Source of the DNA: Mastigamoeba balamuthi
Taxonomy: Eukaryota > Evosea > Mastigamoebida > Mastigamoebidae
Length of the DNA stretch: 64,000 bases
NCBI GenBank assembly: GCA_902651635.1
Contig: CACRSC010000273.1
Coordinates: 482,243-546,242, forward strand
Direction of reading: 5' to 3'
Positions 1-11,289 of the stretch are shown in pieces (position 1 is the stretch's first letter; every line of letters starts with the position of its first letter). The translations under genes were made by a program, and so were the position numbers. The notes beneath the pieces are model-generated. The model was given only the letters and a program-made list of their open reading frames with translations. It was not told where the DNA came from and ran no database searches.

Positions 1-39
1 ACCGCCGCACGGCAGGGGCTGGGGGGCTCTGCCCGGCAT
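1..39 (-). CDS. Possible 5' end of a gene leaving the window
   Basis: An ATG reads leftward from position 39 and stays open for 13 codons to the window edge (MPGRAPQPLPCGG). On the gene strand the element CGAGATAC lies at 51-44, just upstream of the ATG. That is the arrangement seen upstream of well-supported genes further along, and it is the only reason for the call. The fragment is too short for any family assignment and could be chance. Confidence 0.25.
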   Translation of the reverse strand, partial: MPGRAPQPLPCGG

Positions 40-290
40 GGGAGTATCTCGGGCCACGCCTAGCGCGCGTGGCGGAGGCGGCTTGAGGGGCGTGGCGTGC
101 GGTAGCCCCGCTGCATTGCATTTGTTGTTCTTTTTACCACCTTTTTTTTGTTTATGAGGTCGGGTGTTCAACCCAACCGGCCCACACTACTCCTGTCACG
201 ACTCACCTGAAAATTGCGCGCCAATAATTATATTAATAGCCACTATTTCCGGTTCGCGCCACTCGGGCCGTTAGTGTCGCGTCGCATACA

Positions 291-1593
291 ATGCGATTTC
301 CCTGTTTCTAATGCGTGGCACACACGTTTTCCCGTCGCTTTTGCAGGCTATTCCGTCCAGCCCGCCCAGCAGCAGCAGCTCAGACACTCGGTGGTCGAGT
401 ACTGCAACTACGCGCAGGCGGAGGAGGAGCTGGATGAGGACCTGTATGTGGACTCGACGCAGCAGGCCGACGAGGCGCCGGAGGACGAGTTCGACGAGCC
501 CGACGACTCGGAGCGGCGCATCGAGCTGTCTCGGCGGGCGCCGCAGACCGGCCTCTTCGCCTGCCCCGACAACGCCGCCGAGGTCTTCATCAACCTGTCG
601 GAGCAAGAGGTGTCCTCCCTTCACCCCCCTCCCCCCGGTGCCCCCCCCGTAAGGCCCGGCCCCCCCTCCTCACGCCCGCGTGCTCCTTCTCTTTGCAGGG
701 AGTCACCGCGTGCTCGCGCGGATTCATGGAGAAGATTCAGGGCAGAATAAGCTCCGAGGCCCGTGTGACCGCGACCATGCGTGCAATACTCATTAACTGG
801 CTCGACAACGTCTGCTTGGTGCGCCTCGAGCTCGCGCTTCCCTCCGCCGTCTCGGGGCTCACGCTGGGGGGCCCCTCCCTGACCAACGGCAGAAATGCAA
901 ATTGCACGAGGAGACATTGTTCCACACAGTCAACTACATCGACAGATACCTGTCAAAGCGCACCATCACGCGCAACGACCTGCAGCTGCTCGGCATCGCC
1001 GCTCTGCTCGTCGCGGCCAAGGTGGCCGAGGTCGACGACCTGGTGCCGCGCGTCTGGGAGCTGCGCGACCTGTGCGACGGCGCCTACACGGCGCAGCAGA
1101 TTGTGGTCGCCGAGCGGGCGCTGCTCGACGTGCTCGACTACCACATACTCGTGCCGCACTCGCGCGCGATGGTCGAGCTGCTGCACTGCGTGCTCAAGTC
1201 GCGCACGCCCGTCGTGATGCTCTCGTACTACCTCTGCGAGCTGGGGCTCACGAGCTACGAGACGTCGCAGTACGCGCCGTCGATGGTCGCCTCGGCCGCG
1301 CTCTACCTGACGCACGTGTCGCTGCACATGCCCTCGCCGTGGCCGCGCGAGGTCAAGTACATCACCAACTACGCCGACATCGACCTGTGGCAGTGCGTGC
1401 TCTCGCTGCACGCCGTCTGGAGCCGCGCGTCGACGGACCCGAACATCGCCTCTGTCTACGAGAAATTCTCGGCCACAGAGGTACCCCTTCCCTTCCCGCC
1501 GCGTTTCCCCCCGGATCTGACCCGGTTTTTGGGGGGCTGCAGTACCACGAGGCGAGCTCGCAGAGCCTGTTCCCTGTGCCGATACTGGCGTGA
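291..1593 (+). CDS. A/B-type (mitotic) cyclin
   Basis: Regulatory subunit of a cyclin-dependent kinase. Best model join(291..303,347..609,699..818,893..1480,1543..1593), 344 codons, which keeps frame at every junction. The cyclin box is clear: MRAILINWLDNVCL, then after an intron KCKLHEETLFHTVNYIDRYL and LLGIAALLVAAKVAEV, as in cyclins A and B. A second fold follows (LLDVLDYHILVPHS, then YAPSMVASAALYLTHVSL). The N-terminus is short and acidic. I see no RxxL destruction box in it, so a further upstream exon is possible. The first exon (MRFPC) is the weakest part: it needs a 43-bp intron at 304-346 and is chosen because it supplies an in-frame ATG. Exons from 347 on are secure. Introns are 89, 74 and 62 bp. 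Confidence 0.88.
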
Positions 1594-2066
1594 GGGCTGG
1601 GGGAGTCCGCGGAGGACCGGTCCCTTCCCCCAGGAGGGTTGCGCTCGGGCCAGTGCGTGCCTGGCAGCACGCCCTATGGGGGAGGGACGTGCGGCCTTCG
1701 GAGGGCAGTGCGGGTCGAACCTCCACAGGCCCTGGACGGATTGCTTTCGAGTAGGTTTCCATCACTTGCACTTCCCCGCAATCCGTTTCAAGGGCCAACC
1801 AACTCTCTTCCTCACTTTTGTGTATTGGTACCCACTGGTAGAGATCATCGGAAATAAACAGACGGAACAATGCGTGCACACAAACAACTAACTGCCAGGG
1901 CCAAACATGTTGCAAGTATGTAATGTGCTTGCCTTGGGGTAGTCAAAGTTAAGTGTTCTCTCATCAAAGCGTGTTGCATGAACCGTTATTGTGTACCTTT
2001 AACCTCTCCCCCAGCCACGCCTCACAAAAATATCCAAATGATCCGATTTTTGAAGATCTGCCTGAG
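1594..2066. other. Intergenic stretch between cyclin and NSUN6-like genes
   Basis: About 470 bp between two co-directional genes. It should hold the 3' end of the cyclin transcript and the promoter of the methyltransferase. An AATAAA at 1853-1858 is a plausible poly(A) signal for the cyclin. The segment AAATATCCAAATGATCC near 2028-2044 resembles the GATATC-type element seen before other genes. No convincing coding segment is seen. Confidence 0.4.
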
Positions 2067-3460
2067 ATGACGGAGGAACCGCGCAACCCACTGTGCCCAG
2101 GCGATAGCGAGCCGGCGCTCGTGCTCGACCCCAGCGTTGTCGCCCACCTCACCACCCTCTACGGGCCGCGCGCCGCGTCGTGCCTGCGCTGCATCCAGTC
2201 CCCGCCGCGTTTCACTACTCTGCGCGTCAACACTCTGCGCGCCCCCGACGTCCCCTCGGTCATCCAGCGTCTCTCTGCCGCGCTTTCGCCATCTGGGACT
2301 CAGCCCGAGTTCGCCGTCTCCCGATGTGCCGATGACGTAATCGTGACGTCGTGCACCGGGCCGGACCTCGAGCGCATTGCGGCCATCAGGGAACTGCCGC
2401 AGGTGGTCGTGGACGCGCGGTGCGGCGAGGCAGTGCTGCGTGGTGCCGATGTGTTCTGTGCTGGTGTGATGTCAGCCGAGCGAGCCGTTCGAGAGGGCGA
2501 ACGGGTGGCAGTCGTCGCAGACCTGGATGCCACCGCCCTCAAGGGCCAGGTTACTCGTCTTCCCCAGCGTCGTGCGTACCTGGTGGGGGCTGGCGTCTGC
2601 CAGTACTCTCGGGTCGACATCCGTACCGTACGGTCCAACCTCGTGAATACGGCACGGCGCAGGCTGATCACTTTCTCGCACTTCAGGCGAAGGGGGTGGG
2701 CATCAAAATGACCGAGAGGATCTACGAGACGCCAAGCCTGAATGGCGTGATGCCAGAGGAGGTGTTTCTGCAGAACCTGCCGTCTGCAATAGCAGGCCAC
2801 GTCGCCGGGGAGGAAGCATTGCGCGTGCTGGAGCAAGGTCGTCAGTGCCTCGTTCTCGACATGTGCTCTGGCCCCGGCGGCAAGACCACGCATCTCGCGG
2901 CAATCACCTCGAACAGGGCGCGCATCGTAGCGTTCGAGCGCTCGGCTCCGAGAGCAGAGGAAGTGCGCTCGCTGTGCACGTTGCACGGGGCCACCTCAGT
3001 CGAGGTGTTCACGGGCGACTCGACCAAGATGCTCGCAAAAGGGGTTGTCGCAAAGGAGTCGGCGAACGTGATCCTGCTGGACCCTCCGTGCAGCGGCATT
3101 GGACTGCGGCCGAGGCTTCGCGAAACCGCAACTATCCGGGACCTCGACTCGCACGCTCGATACCAGAAGAAGCTCTTGCACGCAGCTGTGGAGGCACTTG
3201 CACCCGGCGGGTGCCTGGTTTACAGTACATGCACGATGAATCCGGACGAGGGTGAGCAAAACGTCGCATATGCTCTCGAGACGTTTGCGTCGTTGAGGCT
3301 GGAACCGCAGGGGCGCTGGCATGTTGGAGGCCAAGGCCTGGCAGGTGCGGGACTCGGCGAGGACAACGCGGCCTTGGTCCAAAGGTTCTACCCGGACGAT
3401 CCTGCACTCGATAGCAACGCCTTCTTCATCGCGAAGTTCAGGAAGTCCCCTGTTGTTTGA
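2067..3460 (+). CDS. NSUN6-like RNA (cytosine-5) methyltransferase with PUA domain
   Basis: SAM-dependent NOL1/NOP2/Sun family enzyme. NSUN6 methylates a cytosine near the 3' end of certain tRNAs and in some mRNAs. Model join(2067..2627,2687..3460), 444 aa. The N-terminal half carries a PUA-like segment (DVFCAGVMSAERAVREGERV). The catalytic half shows SAM motif I DMCSGPGGKTTHLA, motif IV LLDPPCSGIG with the PCS cysteine, and motif VI YSTCTM with the second conserved cysteine. The phrase SGIGLRPR fits NSUN6 better than NSUN2 or NSUN5. The start is the first in-frame ATG. The 59-bp intron could instead begin at 2613, adding or removing five residues (VDIRT). Substrate is inferred from family only. 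Confidence 0.9.
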
Positions 3461-3632
3461 ACGATGCTCGTGGCTCCATCCAATCGCATGAAGGCTAACA
3501 TCACACGAGAAGTAATAGTGGGTCTCATGTCCTGACTCGATTTAAGGACCGACAACAACACAAGTTGGAAGGGTATAATATCGTGTTGTGGACCTGCGGG
3601 TCAGATCACCTACGGACCTGCGGCCAGATCAC

Positions 3633-6600
3633 CTACCTACGGCCAGGCTGTGCCATGCTGCCACGGAACGAGGGCGGCAGCGACTTCTTGGCGATGGCGA
3701 CGTTGTCCGGCATCGCGACAACAACCGTGTCAGCGTCCCCGAAGCGGAACTGGTCTGCCACAACGGTGCCGGAGACCTGGTTGATCTGGTACTGGTCCAG
3801 CACGTTCTCCTTGACCTTGTTGAAGTTCCACGTCACGAGGAACTCGCCTGTAGACGTAACGATCGCGCGCTCCTTGTCGCCACCCCCGGCGACGGTGTTG
3901 AACTTGGCCGGGGTGAAGGAGACCGAGCCTCCTATCATCGCGACGTGGTTCGGCTTGATCTGGAGGCGCCTCGCGATTCCCTTGTCCTTGCCGAGCGGTT
4001 TCTGCAGAATTTGTAAGAACCGACGAACACAATCGCACGACACACCTCGAAGCCGCTCCTCCCGTCACCGAGGACAGCAGGGACGACAAACAGGAACGTC
4101 TTGCAGGTGGCGACGATCCACTTCCCGTCTCCCGTGACGTCGATGCCGATGACTGGTGACCCGAGGCCAGGGTACGTCGTCTTTGCGCGAGGCTGGCGCG
4201 ACTCGCCGCCGGGTCCGGGCTGCGTGAGCAGCTTGTGGTCGTAGAGCCGAACCTCGCCCTTGTCCGTTCCCACAACGATCTGCCCGTTCTTGGTGGTGGC
4301 CGCGCAGAGGAAGCCCGGGGGAGTCCTCCCCATGGAGAAGAACCTGACAGGCAAATTAGAGCCCAAGAGTTGAAGGAGGCATCGTACTTGCGGTCGTCGA
4401 CGATCTTGTTGCCGTCCTGTCGGGGGTCGAGGAGGAAGAAGCCGACCCTGTTGAGGCCGACAAACGGCTGCGTGGACTCCTGCTGGGCGTACTTGTCCTG
4501 GGGCAGGATCTCGTTGACGGGGTAGTCGTCGTCGGCCTTCCACATGTTGACGACCTTCTGGGTCTCGATGTCCATGTGGTGCATCACCTTCTTGTCCGTC
4601 GGGTCGAGCATCACCATCTTCTCCTCGCAGTCGTGCAGCATGATCCTGCGGGGGCTGAACGGCAGCGCCTTTATCTTCGTCCTGTACTTGATGTCGCGCG
4701 ACGGCGTCGCCTGGAAGATGCCGATCTGCTTCCCGCGCACAACGTAGGCGTGCTCGTGCCGAGCGGCGACAGAGAGAAGCTTGTTCTTGCCTCCCACGGA
4801 CTCGTCCTCATCGCTCCACTCGCCGTCCGAGGACTCGTCCTCCTCCTCCTCCTCCTCGGACTCGGACTCCTCCTCGCTCGAAGACTCGTCGCTCTGCTCG
4901 GACTCCTCGGAATCGGACTCGCGGGCAGCCTTCCTCGCCAGCGGCTTCGCCGCAGGAGCGGGTGCCGGTGCTGCGGCCGCTGCATGCACAGGCGAGGCGG
5001 GAGCGGCGGAAGCCTGCTCGGCAGGGGCAGCGGCCGAAGCGGCATCAGACTCGGCGCCCGTCTCCGTCTCTGCAGGAGCAGGGCTCTCGTCGTCCTCCAC
5101 GAGGACCATGTCCTCAAACTCCCGCAGATCCTCCTCTGAGATCAGAAGGTCAATACGGCAGAAGCGAGCACAAACGCACCAGTGAGATCGCTGGGCTCCT
5201 CGAAGCCCATCTGGGACACGAGCTCGTCCTTGTCGCGCATTGTGGCCAGGATGAACTTCTGGTCCTCAGAGGCGACCTTGGCGAAGGGCTTCCTCATGTT
5301 GGTCTCGTACAGGCACTTGGCCAGGCAGTTCTTGATGCGGAGGTCGTCCTCGTGGTTGCTCAGGCGCACGCTCCACGTCCAAACGTTGTTCGCCAGCTTG
5401 TAGATCCAGATCACGGCCATGTGCTCCTGCGGGGCTGTTCAGCACATGCGTTCGCGAAATGGGAAAAGGTGCTACCATGTCAAAGTGCAGATACAGCTCG
5501 TCGGTAATGGGCTGGTAGATCGACAGCTTCCCCTCCGGCTCCTCCGTGACGCAGAGATAGACTACGCACAACCGCGAGGTAAGCCACAGTCCCGCAAACA
5601 GCGCCAAACGCAAGAGCGTACACTTGAACTTGTCGACCTCGTCCTGCTGGATGGCGAGCGTGATCTCCTCCCTCTGCAGCGCGAAGGTGCCCACCGTCGT
5701 GTCGAACAGGAACAGCATGCCCGACACCCTCTCGAGGGTCTTCCCGGGCTCTGCGCGCCACCCGCATCAGAACCCCCCCGTTGGCGTGAGCAACAGGCCG
5801 CTGCGAAATTCGGCTGCCACGCACGGCCCTGGAGCGGCACCGGGGGCGGCGCCACGGGCATGTCGACCACGGGCTTGAACTTGGATATGGGTATCGGCGC
5901 TGGCGGTGCTGCCTTCTTCACCACCGCGCCCTCGGGGGGCTTGCGGTCCGGCCTGCCCGACAGACAACAAGAACCCAAGTTCAGCAAACACCACAGAGAC
6001 ACAGAGACAGACGGTCTCTTGGACACCCCCCCCCACCCCCCCCTCCGCCCCACGCACGCCAGCAGATTGAGGAGGTCGGCGTCCTCCATGCCCTCGGGGG
6101 GAGGGGCTGCGTTCTGGGCCTCGTAGAGCGCCGAGCAGAGGGCCTTGGTGAACGTGGTGTACTCGTCCGCAGTGCCGTCCGACTCGAACATCAGGCGCGA
6201 GAGCCCGCTCTCCTGCATCAGCTGCCACATGATGGCCTGCTGCCCCAGCGGGGACTTGCCCGCGACGAAGAACGCCCTGTCCTCCACAGTGAACTCGAAC
6301 GTGGGCGGGAGCTCTGTGTGCCGATCAGGCGTGACGTCAACGCAGGGCTTTCCGGGCGGGGGCGGGAAAAACAGGAAATGACTGGAGCGGAGCGCACGGT
6401 CGGAGTCGCCGCTCTCGGCCTCGGCCTCAGCCTCGTCCTCGTTGCGGCGGATGATGACCTGGTACCTGTGCGGCGATCCCGAGAGGGGCTCGATCGTCGC
6501 GGTCGACGTGGCGTACCTGTCAACCCAAATTGAAGAATTTCGGAGGTTTTTAGGCGCCAAAATCCAGGGGAGCGAGAGGAGCGGAGCGCGAGGCCGGGAG

Positions 6601-6731
6601 GGCGGGCGAGAGCGGTCGCACAGGGGGCGCCACTTGCCGTTGAACATGTCGAAGAGGCCGCCGGTCAGCTTGGGCTGCCCGGCGCTCGTCGTTCCCCAGA
6701 ACGAACCGACAACACCCCGCAGAAACTGCAT
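3633..6731 (-). CDS. Vid27-like WD-repeat protein, nine exons
   Basis: Homologue of the fungal, plant and amoebozoan Vid27 family (vacuolar import and degradation 27; biochemical role poorly known). Model complement(join(3633..4001,4046..4343,4388..5135,5180..5426,5476..5561,5622..5750,5825..5952,6058..6516,6634..6731)); all phases agree. The N-terminus (MQFLRGVVGSFWGTT) and the ATIEPL...YQVIIRR block are typical. A middle PH-like part follows (EHMAVIWIYKLANNVWTWSV), then an acidic Asp/Glu/Ser run near residue 400. The C-terminal beta-propeller includes GQIVVGTDKGEVRLYD, GSPVIGIDVTGDGKWIVATC and HVAMIGGSVSFTPAKFN. Introns are 44-117 bp. It shares a 39-bp divergent promoter with the CDC6/ORC1 gene. 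Confidence 0.9.
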
Positions 6732-6770
6732 TTGTTAACTACTGCCCGAGATACCCGTATCTCGAGCGGT
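6732..6770. promoter_or_regulatory. 39-bp bidirectional promoter with GATA palindrome
   Basis: The two start codons (minus strand at 6731, plus strand at 6771) are only 39 bp apart. Positions 6747-6764 read CGAGATACCCGTATCTCG, a palindrome apart from its two central bases. Each arm is the element found singly before many other genes here, so one arm may serve each direction. Confidence 0.6.
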
Positions 6771-8061
6771 ATGAAGTTCCCCGCGTCCACGCGCGAACAC
6801 ATGGCGGGCGTATCGCCGGAATCCCTTGCCCACAGCGTCGTAGCGGCGCTCAGCCCCTCGACGGCGTCGGCGCTCTGCGGGCGCGACAAGGAGCGCTCGT
6901 ACATACGCAACGCGATGGAGACGTGCGTGCCGGGCTGCCTGTACGTCTACGGGCCGCCGGGCACGGGCAAGACCTCGGTCGTGCGCTCGGTCGCGTCCGA
7001 GGTCGCCGCGCTGGGCAGGCCGATAGAGTACGCCTACGTCAACTGCGTCCAGCTCTCCAAGCCAGACGCCCTCTTCACGTCTGTGCGCCCTCCCCCTCCC
7101 CAGTCCACGCGATCATCGCCCGCACAGCCCCACTGATCACCCTGAGCTCACGTTTTGGCGCCACACACGCAAACGCGACGCACAGCTCTGCCAGCAGCTC
7201 AGAGTCAGCCCCAAGCCGAGCGCAGAGGCGGCGCTGCAGAAGAGGCTGGCGGGGGCGCCCGAGACGCACCCGTTCGTCGTGGCGGTGATCGACGAGGTCG
7301 ACGCCCTCTTCGTCGGGCCCGCGGAGCGCAGGGCGCTCTACGCGGCGTTCAACATGCCGCTGGCCCCGCAGTCGCGCGTCGCCGTCGTCGGCATCGCCAA
7401 CACGGCGCACCCCCCGGCGCAGCTCTGGAAGAAGCTGCGCTCGCGCATCGGCATACAGAGGGTGGCCTTCCTCCCGTACGGGCCCGCGAGCCTCGAGCAG
7501 ATCGTGTGGTCGCGGCTCAGCGAGGCCCCCGGGCTCTCGGCCGAGTCCGCGCGGGCGGCGCTGCCGCAGTCGGTCGTGAGCGCCATCGCCGCGAGGCTGA
7601 GCGGCATCTGCGGCGACGCCCGCAGGATGCTGCTGCTCTGCAGGGCTGCGCTCGAGACTGCGCTCGCCAGCGGCAGGTGCTGCGCGGGCTCGGCCGACGT
7701 GGACTCTGTCGTCGAGGAGATGCTCATGGACACGCGCAGTGTCGGCATCGCCTCGCTTCCGGCGCACCTCCAGGTGGCTCTGGCCGTCATCGTGCGCCAC
7801 TCGGCAGCGACCGGCAAGGGCAGCGCAGAGATGGGCCCCCTGTGCCAGGCCGTGCTCGAGGCCTGCGCCAGGTGCGGAGCCGCCTGCCCGCAGGCAGAGG
7901 ACCTCGCTGCGGAAATCGTGGGCGTGCTCGTGTCCGTCGGACTCGCAAGGGTCGAGGACGGGCTGGCGCCGGCCCCGAGATACCAAAGACTAGCGCTTTG
8001 CGTCGACACGGACATGCTGTTCGGAGCCCTCAACTACGCACCCGCGCAGGCCCTGCTCTAG
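6771..8061 (+). CDS. CDC6/ORC1-type AAA+ replication-initiation ATPase
   Basis: Origin-licensing ATPase that helps load MCM helicase. Model join(6771..7082,7186..8061), 395 aa, 103-bp intron, phase 0. Walker A is GPPGTGKTS, Walker B is VAVIDEVDAL, and sensor 1 is VVGIANTA. Sensor 2 lies in SGICGDARRMLLLCR, and a C-terminal winged-helix-like region follows. There is no BAH domain and only a short N-terminus, which fits Cdc6 or a short Orc1 as in several protists; I cannot separate the two by eye. The 3' end converges on the ART-armadillo gene, with stop codons about 20 bp apart. Confidence 0.88.
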
Positions 8062-8080
8062 AGACAATACAGTAGTAGAA

Positions 8081-11069
8081 TTATTGCGACTCGTACAACG
8101 CCAACAACGCATCAACATCCGACAAGCCCTTCCGCATGCCGCCGAGGCGCGAGCATATATCGAGCTTGTAGTCGGCTGCGGCAAGTGTCAGAGCATAATT
8201 GGGACTGGGGTGGCGGGACTCGCACTGCACGTGGAGAGATTCCGCAAAACGCCGCACGCCTTGTGGATGACGTCGGCAGAAGACACGTGCGCGCTCATCG
8301 CATCGACAATGACCTGGATGCCGCCTTCGGAGGCAACCACCTCCTGGTTTCGCTCTGCTGGGCGTCAAACAACTGGTAACACCGGCAACTGTCTCGTACC
8401 GTTGATTGTTAGGTTCTGTAGAGCCCCACACGCCTTTCGGACAACCCGCTCGCACGCGATGTGTAGTCTCAGCACGGTGATAACAGCACTAATACCTTGG
8501 AGGCGCTCCACCAGCACTTGATTCCGGGCTGCTGGGAGGTCACTACAGACACCCAAGGAACAAGCGCACGATTGATACAGAGGTTGCGCAAGGCCCCGCA
8601 CGCATTCTCCACTACGTCGGGAGAATCCTTGTGAAGGCACATGGCAGTGATGATAGTCTCCACTCCTCCTCTCTCCGCAACTGCAACCCTGTTTTCCTCT
8701 GTTGCGGTCGTCAAAAATACAAACACATGAGAGCGGACCGTTGAGCGAGAGGTTTTGCAGAGCTTCGCAGGCTTTCTCGGCAACAGCGGCAGACTCGCGG
8801 AAGTGTCGCATGGAGTCTATAACAGCCTGAATCCCGCCCTCCAGCGCCACAATGACCTTGTTCGCCGCTTGGGACCAATGAGGTAACGTGCGAACGGCGA
8901 AGTGCACTTACAGTATATCGAGACGTTCTGGAGCGCACCACAAGCCTTTTCCGTCACCGCGGCTGAATTGGCATACTGGCGAAGCACGTTCACGATAGCC
9001 CGTATACCTCCCTCACGGGCGATAAGAGCCTGGTTTTCCTCTAGTTTTTATCAGTCGAGGCGATGTAGTTTCCACCGTACCGATCGTCGCCAGGTTTTGC
9101 AAAGCACCACAGGCTTTCTCAGCAAAATCAGGACATCCGTGCGGCAACGAGAGCGCGCTGACAATGTCGTGGATGCCTCCTTCCCGTGCAATGAGAACTT
9201 TGTTCTCTCCTGTGCCTTGCCGAGTGAGTCGCCGTCTGCTGATGGTCGTGTTACCATTGACGGCGAGGTTCCGTAAGGCGCCACACACGTGCTCAGCGAC
9301 TTCCGGGGTATCTGCGTGCGCTCTCAGAGCCTGTACAACAGAGGATATACCACCCTCCTCTGCAAGTATCCTCTGGTTTTCGCCTGGGGCATGTTAGACG
9401 CAAACAGTGCCACAGAACGGAACTTGTGATGGCGAGGTTCTGGATTGCTCTGCAGGCAGGCTTGACCACCGAGGCGAGCTCCACGTGCTGATTCAAAGCG
9501 GCAACGATCACACCGATTCCTCCCGCACTGGCGATGGCCGACTTGTTGTCCGCTGAGCTGGCGATGTGAGCAATTCACGTGCAGAGAGGAACGCGATGGT
9601 TACGGTGGCTCGAGAGATTCTGCAGGGCACAGCATGCCTTCTCGGCGACGATCGCGGAATCCGCGTGTTGTCGTAAGGCTTGGACGATGGCGTTTATTCC
9701 GCCCTCACGAGAAATGGCGAGTTTGTACTCCGCTGGGAGTGATCATGTGAGTCGCGGGCATATAATCAGCCAGCCTCACATGGAACTGCAATGAAAACGA
9801 GGCAGTTGCAGATGTCTATGACCGCGGTTGCTGAGGAGACGTGGTCCAAAAGCGCCTTTGTCAGGTGTTGGATGCCGCGGACAGCAACTGCCTTCTGTAC
9901 ACTCTTCGCGATTGAATTGCCGCTCTCTGTCGAAGACGGCGGATGAGCAACGCGGGGAAGGGGCTAAGGGAAGAGAGGTACTCGAGAAGAGAACACCGAG
10001 GGTCCTCGATGCGGTCTCTGCAACAGCCGCGCTCTCTGGCGCACTCTGCAGAGCTCCGACGCACACCTCTATCGCCACAGAGATGCTGCCCAGGCTGCCT
10101 GCAATCGCGAATTAGGGCAAAACTGGAGTGCTTGTATGCATCCTCTACTTACCAGAGTCTGCAAGGGACCTCAGGGTGTTGCACCCGGAGACCTGTATCG
10201 AGACGTTCCCGGGGAACGAGCGCATTGTCGCTGCTATGGACTCTGCGTCTCGCTCCTCCTCGATCCACTTGACCGTGTCGTACTCGACGATCGCCGACGA
10301 CTGCTGCTGGGGCGGCCACTGCACGAGATGCGCTCTCGTGGGCACCTGCGCGAGCGACACGATCGAGATGCGCCCGAGGCTGACCACGCAGGACACACGG
10401 AACTCGGCGTTGGGCTCCAGGACGACCTCGGTCTGCGAGAGCCGTGACACGCCGTCGAGGGCACGCCCGCTCTCGATCGACACGTGGAACAGCGTGCCCT
10501 CGCCCGCGCGCTCGATGATCCTCTGCGCGGCGTCCTTGGACCTCGTCAGGCTCGCGAAGAAGCCCCAGCACACCCTCGGGGCCAGCCGGTAGCTCTCCGC
10601 CACGCACGCCCCGACAGCCCTGAACGCGTCGCCCTGCGTTGACGTCATTACCGGCCAGGAAACGCAGGCAGGGCCCAGGCGATCTCCGTACGCGGAACAG
10701 AGGCAGCGCACGGATGCCGCAGATGAGCTCCCGCGCGAAGTCGCTCCACTCGGGGGCCGCGCCGCCGAGCAGGGCGGCGTTGGCGCTCTGCCGCACAGAG
10801 GGCGGCCCCGCGTAGAGCGAGACGGCGAGCGACTGCTCGAAATTGGCGCCACGCAGCGGCGGGGGGTCGGGGAACTGCAGCCCGTGCTGGCGCGCGAGCT
10901 CGGAGACGAGCGTGCGCTCGCTGGCGCGCGGGGAGAGGGCGCCGGCGGGGACGGGGTCCGCGCAGGCCACAGGGCCCGGATCGGGAAGCATGCGCGACCC
11001 GAGTGCCGCAAGACACTCATCCGAGGGAACCTCCATTAGTGCGCGATTTAAATTCTCGCCGAAGATCAT
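8081..11069 (-). CDS. ADP-ribosyltransferase-like domain fused to an armadillo-repeat array
   Basis: About 14 exons. Exon 1 (11069 or 11036 down to 10692) and exon 2 (10633..10153) encode an ART-like fold: the Arg of ALPLFRGDAFRAVG, the Ser-region GFFASLTRSKDA, then GTLFHVSIESGRALDG and LSQTEVVLEPNAEFRV. The E-x-E of arginine-specific ARTs is QTE here. A weaker helical exon or two follow (10098..9995, 9894..about 9790). Then come about nine armadillo repeats of about 42 residues, each in its own exon, with signature EGGI..IV.AL...........EKACGALQNL. The tail exon ends LLALYESQ before TAA at 8081. Introns are about 45-100 bp; the one after exon 2 has a canonical GTAAGT. Activity and target are unknown. 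ARM repeats suggest a protein-binding scaffold in cytosol or nucleus. Either of two ATGs is possible. Confidence 0.8.
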
Positions 11070-11289
11070 CCGCAGAGATCCAAACCGCCAGGCACAATCT
11101 CCCCAAAGACGCTGCAACGCGCGAACCCGCCTGCTGCCCCATCTCGGGGAGGGCGCCGTTGATGTGGGCCGTGACGCGCGCAGAACGACCGTTTTGCTCA
11201 ACGCAAAGATATTTCGATCAGGAATATCTCCTGCCCACCCACCAGTTTGCTCCGGGCTGCCCACACCCCACTCTTCAAAAACCGACGGA
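11070..11289. promoter_or_regulatory. Divergent promoter, ART-ARM gene / SAM protein
   Basis: 220 bp between opposite start codons. It contains AAAGATATTTCGATC near 11210 and GGAATATCTCC near 11220, an inverted pair of the GATAT element about 70 bp before the plus-strand ATG. TTTAAAT at about 11047-11053 lies just inside the minus-strand gene if its upstream ATG is used. Confidence 0.4.

Noticed and set aside
3730-5109. 459-codon frame starting MVLVEDDES as an independent gene
   Set aside because: It begins inside exon 7 of the Vid27-like gene, and its tail runs in the wrong frame beyond the 44-bp intron at 4344-4387.
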